Assembly (NCBI RefSeq): GCF_022631375.1
Contig: NZ_JALBGC010000004.1
Coordinates: 744,001 to 808,000 of the forward strand
Direction of reading: 5' to 3'
From: Hymenobacter cyanobacteriorum
GTDB lineage: Bacteria > Bacteroidota > Bacteroidia > Cytophagales > Hymenobacteraceae
Length of the DNA: 64,000 nt
Shown: piece after piece, positions 44,415 through 52,079 of the stretch
Numbering within the stretch: position 1 is the stretch's first letter
Layout: every line of letters begins with the position of its first letter
Position numbers and translations under genes: made by a program
Notes under the pieces: generated by a model
Told to the model about the DNA's origin: nothing
The model's input: the letters and a program-made list of their open reading frames with translations, nothing else
Database searches by the model: none

Positions 44415-45119
44415 ATGAAAACCTTCGTCCTCACGCTCGCCCTCGCTGCCGCTGTCCTCACCGCCAGCGCCCAGGCCCAACCCGCTGCCGCAGTCGCCAC
44501 TACCGCCGCTGCTCCTGCCGATGCCTATACCACGATGATGGCCGCCACCATCACCGAGCTGATGAGCACCGGCGACCCGGCCGTGCTCAAAGCCGTGGCT
44601 GCCAAGTTTGAGCGCGCCGCCACCGTGGCGCCCAACGACTGGCTGCCCCGCTACTACCAGGCCTATGCGCTGGTGATTAACGTGTTCCAGAGCAAGGAAG
44701 ACGGCGACGCCAAAGACAAAACCCTCGACCAGGCCGAGGCCGCCCTGGCCAAAGCCCGCCAGCTGCACGGCGATGAGTCGGAGCTGCTCACGCTGCAGGC
44801 CTACGCCTACCAGGCCCGCCTGGGCATCGCGCCCATGATGCGCTCGATGAAATACTCGGAGCTGGTGGGCGAGGCCGTGGCCAAGGCCCAGGCCCTGAAC
44901 CCCGCCAACCCGCGCCCTTACCTGGTGGAGGCCAACAACGTGAACTTCACGCCCAAGATGTTTGGCGGTGGCGCCGAGGCTGCCAAGCCGCTCTACGTGC
45001 AGGCCCAGGCGAAATTCGCGGCCTTCGTGCCCGCCGGCCCGCTGGCCCCCAACTGGGGCCAGGGCCAGCTGAAAGGCCGCATGAAACAGTACGAAGCGCC
45101 CGCCACGGCCGCGAAGTAG
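44415..45119 (+). CDS. Secreted TPR-like protein
   Basis: 234 residues with a signal peptide (residues 1-21, TLALAAAVLTASAQAQ). The rest is helical with TPR-like pairs: LKAVAAKFERAATVAPNDWLPRYYQAYALVI, LDQAEAALAKARQLHGDESELLTLQAYAYQARLGI, VAKAQALNPANPRPYLVEANN. Such periplasmic TPR proteins mediate protein contacts. The promoter region has a LytTR-like site, and the gene stands immediately upstream of the LytS/LytTR pair. Confidence 0.78.
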   Translation: MKTFVLTLALAAAVLTASAQAQPAAAVATTAAAPADAYTTMMAATITELMSTGDPAVLKAVAAKFERAATVAPNDWLPRYYQAYALVINVFQSKEDGDAKDKTLDQAEAALAKARQLHGDESELLTLQAYAYQARLGIAPMMRSMKYSELVGEAVAKAQALNPANPRPYLVEANNVNFTPKMFGGGAEAAKPLYVQAQAKFAAFVPAGPLAPNWGQGQLKGRMKQYEAPATAAK

Positions 45120-45126
45120 GGAACGA

Positions 45127-45226
45127 GCACGACGTAGGGGCGGGGCGCGCCCCCGCCCGTCGTTGAACGGAATCGATAACGCAGTGCGGACGACGGGCGG
45201 GGGCAAGCCCCGCCCCTACGTCGTGC
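45127..45226. repeat. Inverted repeat, GCACGACGTAGGGGCGGGGC type
   Basis: 36-base arms (45127-45162, 45191-45226) match at 34 positions. It separates the TPR gene from the histidine kinase gene. Confidence 0.85.
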
Positions 45227-45261
45227 AACCAGCTCCATTCTACCTTCAGCCCCTTACTTTG

Positions 45262-46401
45262 ATGGAAACTTGCCTGCCTGCCGCCGTGCGTCCGCCCCAT
45301 TCCGACTCGTTTTCTGCCGCCGCCAACGCCCGCCTGGCCCAGCCCTGGGTGACGACCACCGAGCCTTCGCAGCTGCGCAGCATCTGGGAGCGGCGCTGGT
45401 GGATACTGCTGGGAACGTTCTTTTTCGCGTTTTCCAACGAGGCGCACCCCTGGCAGCACCCGGTCGATTTCGGCATCAGCTTTGGTATCTCGCTGGCCTA
45501 TTTTGTGGGGCTGTGGCTGGCCAACGGCTACACTTCTGACTGGCTGAACCGGCGCATGGGCTGGAACGAGCGGCCCGTGCGCCGGCTGCTGCTCACGGTG
45601 GGCGCGTCGCTGGCGGCCTCGCTGACCGTGATTGTGCTGATAGGCGAGGCCCTAGCACTGCTGTTGTGGCACCGGCCGCCGAGCTATGTTTTTCAAGACA
45701 ATGTGCTGAGGCAGATGGTAGTTCCCCTGATTCTGACGGTGATTGTGTCGTTGTTCATGCACTCGCGCTCCTTCCTGTTGGGCTGGCGCGAGGCCACGGT
45801 GCGCGTCGAGCGCCTCGAAAAGGAAACCGCCGTGGCCCGCCTCGACTCGCTGCGCCGGCAGGTCGACCCGCACTTCCTGTTCAACTCGCTGAATGCGCTG
45901 ACCTCGCTGGTGGAGGAAAACGACCCCGCCCGGGCCGTGCGCTTCATCCGCCAGCTCAGTCAGGTGTACCGCTACGTGCTCGACAGCGAAAGCCAGGAGT
46001 TGGTGCCGCTGGCCGACGAAATTGCCTTCGCCGAAAGCTACCTCTACCTCCAGAAAACCCGCCTCGGCGAAGCCCTGGCCGTGGATATGGACCTGCCGCC
46101 CGCGGCCGTGGCCCCGTACTACGTGCCGCCGCTGGCCCTGCAATTGCTGCTCGAAAACGTGCTCAAGCACAACGCCGCCTACCAGGCCGACCCGCTGCAC
46201 CTGCGCGTGACCCTGGACCCCGCGGCCCATACCCTGACCGTGCGCAACACCCGCCGCCCGCGCCGGCTGGCCCCGGGCGAGTCGTCGGGCCGGGGCCTGG
46301 CCAACCTGGCCGCCCGCTACGCCTTCCTCACCGACAAGCCGCTGGTGAGCGGCGAGGAAAACGGCGAGTTTGTGGTGACGCTGCCGCTGCTGGTGCTGTA
46401 G
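45262..46401 (+). CDS. LytS/YehU-type sensor histidine kinase
   Basis: 379 residues from the ATG at 45262. Four membrane helices lie in residues ~40-165. A short coiled coil (ATVRVERLEKETAVARLDSL) leads to the His_kinase domain: RRQVDPHFLFNSLNALTSLVEE with phospho-acceptor His204, and the ATP-binding N-box LLLENVLKHN, then RGLANLAARY. No large sensor domain is present, so the signal is sensed in the membrane or just outside. The partner regulator follows at 46575. Confidence 0.9.
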   Translation: METCLPAAVRPPHSDSFSAAANARLAQPWVTTTEPSQLRSIWERRWWILLGTFFFAFSNEAHPWQHPVDFGISFGISLAYFVGLWLANGYTSDWLNRRMGWNERPVRRLLLTVGASLAASLTVIVLIGEALALLLWHRPPSYVFQDNVLRQMVVPLILTVIVSLFMHSRSFLLGWREATVRVERLEKETAVARLDSLRRQVDPHFLFNSLNALTSLVEENDPARAVRFIRQLSQVYRYVLDSESQELVPLADEIAFAESYLYLQKTRLGEALAVDMDLPPAAVAPYYVPPLALQLLLENVLKHNAAYQADPLHLRVTLDPAAHTLTVRNTRRPRRLAPGESSGRGLANLAARYAFLTDKPLVSGEENGEFVVTLPLLVL

Positions 46402-46412
46402 ACAGGCGTGAG

Positions 46413-46542
46413 AACGGTCATGCTGAGCGGAGGCGCAGCCGCAGTCGAAGCATCTCTACCGCAGTAGTAAATCTAATTGAAACCCAATCGTCGGAATTAG
46501 TTGCGCGGTAGAGATGCTTCGACTACGCTCAGCATGACGTTC
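46413..46542. repeat. Intergenic inverted repeat, CATGCTGAGCGGAGGCGCAGCC type
   Basis: The left part has GGTCATGCTGAGCG...GTCGAAGCATCTCTACCGC and the right part GCGGTAGAGATGCTTCGAC...CGCTCAGCATGACGTT. The left arm has an extra ~10 bases. It lies inside the kinase/regulator operon. Confidence 0.85.
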
Positions 46543-46574
46543 TTTTGGGATTCAATTACTCCGCTGCTGCCCCA

Positions 46575-47384
46575 ATGCCCATCCGCGCCCTCATCGTCGA
46601 AGACGAACCCCTTGCCGCCCGCCGCCTGGCCGATATGCTGGCCCGCCAGCCCGAGCCGCTCGAAATCCTCGGCACGGCCGAATCGGTGGCGCAGGCGGTG
46701 AAGCTGTTGCGCGAAATAGCGCCCGACGTGCTGTTTCTCGACATCAACCTGGCCGACGGGCTGAGCTTCGAGATTTTTGAGCAGGTGGCGGTGCGCTGCC
46801 CGGTCATCTTCACCACCGCCTACGACCAGTATGCGCTGCAGGCCTTCAAGGTGAACAGCGTGGACTACCTGCTCAAGCCCATCGATGCCGACGAGCTGGC
46901 TGCCGCCCTCGCCAAGCTGCGCCAGCGCCTGCCCGCCGCGCCATTGCCCGCCGCTGCCCCAGCCCCGGCGCCGGCCTTCGACCCCGCGCTGCTGGCCCAG
47001 CTCGTGCAGCAGATGCAGCAAAGCGCCGCACCCGCTGCCAGCTACAAAACCCAGTTTGTGGTGCGCGTGGGCGAGCACCTGAAAGTAGTGCCGCTCGACC
47101 AGATTGCCTACTTCTTCAGCCTCGAAAAAGCCACCTTCCTGCAAACCACCGAGGGCCGCAAATTCGTGGTCGACTACACGATGGACCAGCTCGAAACGCT
47201 GCTCGACCCGCGCCGCTTCTTCCGCCTCAACCGCGCCTACCTGGCCCAGCAGTCGGCCATTCAGGACATTATCCACTACGCCAACTCGCGCCTGCAAACC
47301 GTGCTCAAACCCACCGCGCCCGACGCCCAGGTGCTGGTGAGTCGCGAAAAAGTGAACGTGTTCAAGAGCTGGCTGGACAGGTAG
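46575..47384 (+). CDS. LytTR-family response regulator
   Basis: 269 residues from the ATG at 46575. The receiver has the acidic pocket Glu9-Asp10, phospho-acceptor Asp56 (FLDINL), Thr80 and Lys101 (LLKPID). A Pro/Ala-rich linker (residues ~125-155) leads to a LytTR DNA-binding domain (KTQFVVRVGEHLKVVPLDQIAYFFS, TMDQLETLLDPRRFFRLNRAYL, to VSREKVNVFKSWL). It probably controls the divergent promoters carrying the 9+12+9 repeats at 44291 and 34099. Confidence 0.92.
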   Translation: MPIRALIVEDEPLAARRLADMLARQPEPLEILGTAESVAQAVKLLREIAPDVLFLDINLADGLSFEIFEQVAVRCPVIFTTAYDQYALQAFKVNSVDYLLKPIDADELAAALAKLRQRLPAAPLPAAAPAPAPAFDPALLAQLVQQMQQSAAPAASYKTQFVVRVGEHLKVVPLDQIAYFFSLEKATFLQTTEGRKFVVDYTMDQLETLLDPRRFFRLNRAYLAQQSAIQDIIHYANSRLQTVLKPTAPDAQVLVSREKVNVFKSWLDR

Positions 47385-47392
47385 GTTTCGCC

Positions 47393-47483
47393 TATCATCC
47401 TGCGCAAAGCGAAGGACCTTATCACGCTGGAACAAACGGCTTGTTCTGACGGGATAAGGTCCTTCGCTTTGCTCAGGATGACA
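47393..47483. repeat. Intergenic inverted repeat, CATCCTGCGCAAAGCGAAGGACC type
   Basis: Arms 47393-47426 and 47450-47483 are complementary but for about three positions. The AAAGCGAAGG/CCTTCGCTTT variation is mirrored in the arms. Confidence 0.85.
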
Positions 47484-47492
47484 GACGGATAA

Positions 47493-48077
47493 TTACTCCG
47501 CCCGCAGGCGGCGCAGCTCCAGCACGAAGCCGGGCAGCACCGACCCGGCCACTAACTCCTGGTCGAAGCCCACGACGGGGCGCACGGGCTGGCCGGGCTC
47601 GAAAATGTAGACCGACTCGGTGCCGGGCGCGATGAGCCACCCGAGCTTGGCACCCGCTTCGAGCCAGTGCTCCATCTTGCGCATGGTGTCGGTGAGGCGG
47701 TCGGTGGGCGAGAGCAGCTCCACCACAAAGTCGGGGCAGATGCGGGCGAAGCCGCGCCGGTCGTCGAGGCTCAGCGCGTTCCAGTTTTCCCAGGCAATCC
47801 AGCTGGCATCGGGCGAGAGCATGGCCCCGGTATCGAGGGTGAAGCCGGCGGAAGAATCGAACGTCTTGCCCAATTCGTGCTGGCGATTCCAGTGTGCGAG
47901 CTGGTAATTTATTTCACTATTCGACGCGCCGGTTTCGGAATTGGTAGGGGGCATGATGGTGATTTGGTGATTGGCATCGCGCTCGATGCGCTGGTCGCGG
48001 TTGTCCATGCAGAACTGATAGAATTCCTCGTCGGTGAGGCGTTCAAGCACGGCGCTTTTCAGGGTGATGGCAGTCAT
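47493..48077 (-). CDS. Uma2-family (DUF820) putative endonuclease
   Basis: 194 residues from the ATG at 48077 (an ATG at 48110 is also possible). Family features are LTDEEFYQFCMDN, HQITIMPPTNSETGASNSEINYQLAHW, LDTGAMLSPDASWI, PDFVVELLSPTDRL and KLGWLIAPGTESVYIFEPG. The PD-(D/E)xK-type core is Asp in SPDASW, Glu in VVELLSP and Lys in AGAKLGWLI. Uma2 proteins are widespread in cyanobacteria and Bacteroidota and their substrate is unknown. It stands alone between two two-component systems, without a toxin-antitoxin partner. Confidence 0.85.
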   Translation of the reverse strand: MTAITLKSAVLERLTDEEFYQFCMDNRDQRIERDANHQITIMPPTNSETGASNSEINYQLAHWNRQHELGKTFDSSAGFTLDTGAMLSPDASWIAWENWNALSLDDRRGFARICPDFVVELLSPTDRLTDTMRKMEHWLEAGAKLGWLIAPGTESVYIFEPGQPVRPVVGFDQELVAGSVLPGFVLELRRLRAE

Positions 48078-48113
48078 GGCAATGGGGGTTAGTGCAACAA
48101 GATACGGCAAAAC

Positions 48114-48935
48114 CTACCCTTCCAGCCAGGCTTTCAGGGCCGGGGCTTTCTCGCGGCTCACCACGATTTCCTCGGCCGGCGCGGGGTGCAACTCGACCAA
48201 AAGCTTGCCGCCGAAATGCGGGTGCAGGCGGCGCACGGCCGGCAATTGGGCAATTATTTGGCGGTTGAGGCGGAAGAACCGGGCCGGGTCGAGCCGGCCT
48301 TCGAGCTGTTCGAGGGTGTAGTCGAGCACGAAGCGGCGGCCGTCGGCGGCCACTAGCGTCACGGTTTCGTTGCGGCTCAGAAACCAGGCCGCTTCAGCCA
48401 CCGGCAGGGGCAGCAGTTGCTCGCCCTGCCGCACCAGAAACCGCGTTTTACAAGGCCGGAGGGTATCGAGCATTCGCTCGATGAAGTTAAGAGTTAAAAG
48501 TGAAGAGTTAAGAGTTGAAGCGAGAGCATCTGAAGATTTAACTGTTAACTCTTCACTTTTAACTCTTAACTGATTTAACTCACTCCACTGCCGCTGCTTG
48601 GCCAGGGCGGCCTGTAGCTCGGCCAGCTTCACCGGCTTGAGCAGATAGGCTACGCTGTGGGCCTGAAAGGCGCGGATGGCATACGCATCGAAGGCCGTGG
48701 TGAAGATGACCGGACTGGGCACCACGGCCTGTTCCCAGATTTCCAGGCTCAGCCCATCGGCCAGCTGGATGTCGCTGAGGATAAGGTCGGGCGTGGGGTG
48801 GGTGGCCAGCCAGGCCAGCGCCCCAGCCACGGTATCGAGCACGGCCAGCACCTGCGCTTCGGGCGCGGCTTGCAGCAACAGGCGCTGGAGGCGCTCGGCG
48901 GCGGGGTACTCGTCTTCGAGGAGAAGAACGGTCAT
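48114..48935 (-). CDS. LytTR-family response regulator carrying an in-frame repeat insertion
   Basis: 273 residues. Receiver: Glu7-Asp8, phospho-acceptor Asp55 (LILSDIQL), Thr79, Lys100 (LLKPVK). LytTR domain: CKTRFLVRQGEQLLPLPVAEAAWF through FFRLNRQIIAQLPAVRR to VVSREKAPALKAWL. Between them, residues 122-150 (QLRVKSEELTVKS...LNSSLLTLN) are the translation of an 87-base inverted repeat. Being 29 codons long without a stop, it leaves the frame intact and lengthens the linker. Its ATG overlaps the stop of the kinase gene (ATGA, 48932-48935), so the two are coupled. Confidence 0.92.
   Translation of the reverse strand: MTVLLLEDEYPAAERLQRLLLQAAPEAQVLAVLDTVAGALAWLATHPTPDLILSDIQLADGLSLEIWEQAVVPSPVIFTTAFDAYAIRAFQAHSVAYLLKPVKLAELQAALAKQRQWSELNQLRVKSEELTVKSSDALASTLNSSLLTLNFIERMLDTLRPCKTRFLVRQGEQLLPLPVAEAAWFLSRNETVTLVAADGRRFVLDYTLEQLEGRLDPARFFRLNRQIIAQLPAVRRLHPHFGGKLLVELHPAPAEEIVVSREKAPALKAWLEG
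48485..48571. repeat. Perfect inverted repeat within a coding sequence
   Basis: Arms 48485-48511 and 48545-48571 (AGTTAAGAGTTAAAAGTGAA...) are perfect 27-base reverse complements around 33 bases. The total of 87 bases is a multiple of three. The intergenic repeat at 4185 is related. Confidence 0.9.
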
Positions 48936-49990
48936 AGTGGAGTTGCAGATGAACGCTGCGCCGGCAGCAAGGGCAGGTGTACGACAAACTCCCCGTTGCG
49001 CGCGCCGGCCGCTACCGGTTGCCCCGCGCCCAGCAGCTCGTAGCGGCGGCGCACGTTGGCCAGGCCCGTGCCCGTGCCGGGCGCGAAACCCGCCTGGCGC
49101 GGCCGCAGCGTGTTTTCGACCACCAAAGTATCTGGGGTGTCGGCCTCTGCTACCAGGCGCAGGCGCAGCGGGTGCTCGCGCGAGGCGACGTTGTGCTTCA
49201 GCGCATTTTCTACCAGCAGCTGCACGCTGAGCGGGGCCACGTGTCGCACCAGGGCATCGGGCGTAATAGCTATTTCGACCCGCAGATTATCCCGAAAACG
49301 GGCCTTGTGCAGCGCCAGATAGGTTTCGATGAAGGCCAGCTCTTCGGCCAGCGGCACGGTGGCGCGGCCCTGGGCCAGCAGCACGTAGCGGTACACGTCG
49401 GCCAGCTGCTCCACAAAATCCTGGGCCGGGGCGTTGCCGGGCTCGATGAGGGCGGCGAGCGTGTTGAGGTTGTTGAACAGGAAATGCGGGTCGAGCTGGC
49501 TTTGCAGGGCGTCGAGCTGGGCCTGGTTCTGGGCGCGGCCCAGCGCTTCGGCCCGGCCCAGGCTGGCCCGCCACTGCTCGAAGAAATACATGGTTTCGTA
49601 GAGCGTGAGCACCGCCACGGTGGGCACCAGGCTAAAGCGGGCCTGCTTGAGCAGCGCCGGGAGCGTGAGCGGAAAGTCAGTGGGCAGCAGCGCGTGCGGC
49701 AGCAACAGCAGCAGCACCGACGCGGCCGCCGTCACCAGCACCGCCAGGCCGGCCAGGAGCCACAGGCGGCGCGGCGTCTGCTCGGGGCGCGGCAGGCGGG
49801 CCAGCAGCGTCATCCACAGCTGCCGGTTGGCCAGCCAGTAGCCCGTGGTGAAGTACAGCGAAACGGCCCAGTGGCCCAGCAGCAACGGCACGCGGCCGGC
49901 GGTGCCGGCAGGCACGTCGACCAAGGCAATAACCAGGCTCAGCAACGGAATGCCGCCCAGCAGAAACCGACGGTCATTCAGGGTGGGCAT
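48932..49990 (-). CDS. LytS/YehU-type sensor histidine kinase
   Basis: 352 residues from the ATG at 49990. Four membrane helices lie in residues 9-130. The His_kinase domain has His169 in QSQLDPHFLFNNLNTLAALIE and the N-box LLVENALKHNVAS, then GTGLANVRRRYELLG. It is a paralogue of the kinase at 45262, in opposite orientation, and is coupled by a 4-base overlap to its regulator. A TATTTTTG box lies 27 bases before the start. Confidence 0.9.
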   Translation of the reverse strand: MPTLNDRRFLLGGIPLLSLVIALVDVPAGTAGRVPLLLGHWAVSLYFTTGYWLANRQLWMTLLARLPRPEQTPRRLWLLAGLAVLVTAAASVLLLLLPHALLPTDFPLTLPALLKQARFSLVPTVAVLTLYETMYFFEQWRASLGRAEALGRAQNQAQLDALQSQLDPHFLFNNLNTLAALIEPGNAPAQDFVEQLADVYRYVLLAQGRATVPLAEELAFIETYLALHKARFRDNLRVEIAITPDALVRHVAPLSVQLLVENALKHNVASREHPLRLRLVAEADTPDTLVVENTLRPRQAGFAPGTGTGLANVRRRYELLGAGQPVAAGARNGEFVVHLPLLPAQRSSATPL

Positions 49991-50017
49991 GGGCGGGCGC
50001 GGGGCTTGGTGAGCAGT

Positions 50018-50025
50018 CAAAAATA
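50018..50025 (-). promoter_or_regulatory. -7 element (TATTTTTG) of the kinase-regulator operon
   Basis: A perfect TAnnTTTG on the minus strand, 27 bases before the ATG at 49990 and next to the end of the preceding gene. Confidence 0.6.
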
Positions 50026-50039
50026 GGGGGCGCGCTTTG

Positions 50040-50900
50040 TTACGCGGCCCACAGCGGCCGGCCCGCCAGCGCCAGCGCAAACAGCCCGGCCACCGCCCCC
50101 GCATACACCGCCGCCCCGGCCCAGGTGAGCCCGGTGGCCTGTTGCGGGGCCCAGCGGCTCAGGGCCCAGCCCAGCAGCGGCAGCGCCTGCAGGGCGTGCA
50201 TGCCCAGAAAGTGAGCAATGCGCAGGTCGCCGGCGCGGGTGCTCCAGCCCAGGCCGGGCAGGCCGGGGCCGCCGTCGGCCGCGCCCACCGTGTGCTGCTG
50301 GTTATGAATCATGAAGCCCCCCAGCACCGAGCCGACCAGAAACACCAGCAGCCCCAGGCGCACGCCCCACGCGTAGCTGGCTGGCCCAAACGGCTGGTAG
50401 CGCCAGGCCAGGAACAGGGCCCAGGCGCTCATCAGGGTGTTCACGGCAATGAACACGCCCATGAGCCCGAACAGCACAGCGTCGAACCCCGTGGAATTGT
50501 TGTAGTGCGAAGTGGTGCCGCGCGCCGCCTGCGCAAAAATCACGGCCTGCTCTACCAGCATGCTCAGGGCCACGCCCCAGCTGATGAGCTGCACGCTGCG
50601 CTGGGCCGGGGCCGGCAGGTCGGCCAGCAGCCAGCCCAGCGTGAAGGCAAACGCCGCGATGGACAGCGCAAACTTCAGCGGCTTGAGCCACACCAGCGCG
50701 CCGGTTACGAGCCGGTGGTCGAGGGGCAGCAGGGCCAGGGCCAGTACGGCCAGCGCTATGTTCAGCCAGCCGGTATAGGAAAGCACCGGGTTCACGCGGT
50801 GCAGTACGCGCAGGGCCGTGGGCAGCGAAAAAGCAGTTTGGGAAGCCGCTGGGCCAGCGGCCAGCGAGAGCACAGTGAGCGGAAGCAGGGCAGTTTTCAT
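50040..50900 (-). CDS. Multi-pass membrane protein of unknown function
   Basis: 286 residues from the ATG at 50900; the longer frame up to 51332 is a shadow of the next gene. After a cleavable or first helix come about seven membrane helices, for example WLNIALAVLALALLPL, LKFALSIAAFAFTLGWLLA and WGVRLGLLVFLVGSVLGGFMI. Conserved-looking loops are LHRVNPVLSYTGW, HNQQHTVGAADGGPGLPGLGWS and LRIAHFLGMHALQALP, with histidines that could bind a metal or heme. Family not named. It is the last of three membrane genes in a row. Confidence 0.7.
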   Translation of the reverse strand: MKTALLPLTVLSLAAGPAASQTAFSLPTALRVLHRVNPVLSYTGWLNIALAVLALALLPLDHRLVTGALVWLKPLKFALSIAAFAFTLGWLLADLPAPAQRSVQLISWGVALSMLVEQAVIFAQAARGTTSHYNNSTGFDAVLFGLMGVFIAVNTLMSAWALFLAWRYQPFGPASYAWGVRLGLLVFLVGSVLGGFMIHNQQHTVGAADGGPGLPGLGWSTRAGDLRIAHFLGMHALQALPLLGWALSRWAPQQATGLTWAGAAVYAGAVAGLFALALAGRPLWAA

Positions 50901-50959
50901 GCTGTTCAGAAGAAATAAGTGAAGACTGGGTTCAGCTGTTTGTCGAACCAGGAATGAGC

Positions 50960-51430
50960 CTAAAACGGCAGAGAAAAAGCCCGCAGCGCTGCCAGCCACG
51001 CCAGCAGCGTGAGCAGGTTGCGGCCGTAGTTCAGGCGCACCCACCACGCCGCCAGCCGGGCCGTGGCCGGGCCCGCAGCCGCCCGCTGGAGCCGCAGAGC
51101 AGCCGGAATGAAGAAGCCGAAGGTGCCGAGCCGCTCGGCCAGCGCCAGCAGGGCGGCGGCTAGCCACCACCCGTGCCGGGGCGCCGGGGCCGACCACGCC
51201 ACCGCCAGGTTGGCCAGCGTGAGCAGCGTGAGCGGCCCGGTGGTAACCGGCCCCCAAAACCGGCGGCCCACGTCGGTGCGCTGCATGGCTTCCCCATCCA
51301 CGCGGTAGCCTTCGGCCGATGGCCTGAACCATTGCGGCAGGATGATGCGCGTTTCGTAGAGCCCGGCCCCAAACGCCACGCCCAGGCCGATAACAAACAG
51401 CCAGAGTAATATTTCAGCAGCGGAAATCAT
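50960..51430 (-). CDS. DUF1772-like membrane protein
   Basis: 156 residues with four membrane helices: AAEILLWLFVIGLGVAFGAGLYETRIILPQW, TGPLTLLTLANLAVAW, a WWLAAALLALAERLGTFGFFIP helix, and NLLTLLAWLAALRAF. The early GxxLYExxIxxPxW and late xxxWVxLNxxRNLLxLxAWxxAL resemble DUF1772/anthrone-oxygenase-like small membrane proteins. Function unknown. It is 11 bases from the next gene upstream, so they are probably cotranscribed. Confidence 0.65.
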   Translation of the reverse strand: MISAAEILLWLFVIGLGVAFGAGLYETRIILPQWFRPSAEGYRVDGEAMQRTDVGRRFWGPVTTGPLTLLTLANLAVAWSAPAPRHGWWLAAALLALAERLGTFGFFIPAALRLQRAAAGPATARLAAWWVRLNYGRNLLTLLAWLAALRAFSLPF

Positions 51431-51441
51431 GCGTAATCAGG

Positions 51442-51891
51442 TTAATTGGGTAATGCCAAAACCACCGGCACTGGATACCGCTGCCGCACGCCGAAATACA
51501 GCAGCAGCCCCACCGGCCCGAACATAAACGTGAGCAGCAGGCAGGGCACCAGCAGCCCGTGCGGCACGCCGCGCCGCTGGGCATCGCGCAACTCCCAGGC
51601 GCCGGTCCACATATCGAAGCAGAGGTAGTGCACCCAGCCGGCCACCAGTGCCCACGGCTGCCGAAACAGCGCCGCCACCTGCGCCAGCGACCCAAAGCCG
51701 CCGCCCGCCGCCGGGTGCGCCACCGTTTGGTAGCCGATAACTGCCGCGTAGGTGGCGGCCAGCAGCAGCGGCAGCGCCCCGCTCAGCACCACGGCGCGGG
51801 TGCCGCGCCAGCGCGGGGCCAGCACCAGCAGGACCCAGCCCACCACGGCTACATTGTTGGCAATGGTGAACAGCAGGTCGGGAGTGAGCAT
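51442..51891 (-). CDS. ABA4-like (DUF4281) membrane protein
   Basis: 149 residues from the ATG at 51891; the longer frame to 52056 is antisense to the next gene's leader. Four helices. The DUF4281 signature is seen in full: VAGWVHYLCFDMWTGAWELRDAQRRGVPHGLLVPCLLLTFMFGPVGLLLYF. In plants ABA4 takes part in neoxanthin synthesis, but bacterial members have no proven role; carotenoid modification is a possible link in a pigmented bacterium. It is first of the three-gene membrane cluster. Confidence 0.82.
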   Translation of the reverse strand: MLTPDLLFTIANNVAVVGWVLLVLAPRWRGTRAVVLSGALPLLLAATYAAVIGYQTVAHPAAGGGFGSLAQVAALFRQPWALVAGWVHYLCFDMWTGAWELRDAQRRGVPHGLLVPCLLLTFMFGPVGLLLYFGVRQRYPVPVVLALPN

Positions 51892-52079
51892 AGGGGCAGG
51901 AGCAAGGTGTTGGGCCAAAGCTAGTGGCGCGGCCCGGCCGTTGCCAGCGCCATCGGGGCGAAGCGCCGGGGGCGGGCGGTGAAACGGCATTTGGGCGGGG
52001 GCGAAGCAACCAATGCGCCACCGAACGGCTCTGTGCCGAGAAGTATCTTGCCCCACGTTTCATCCTTTCCACTGTTCTC

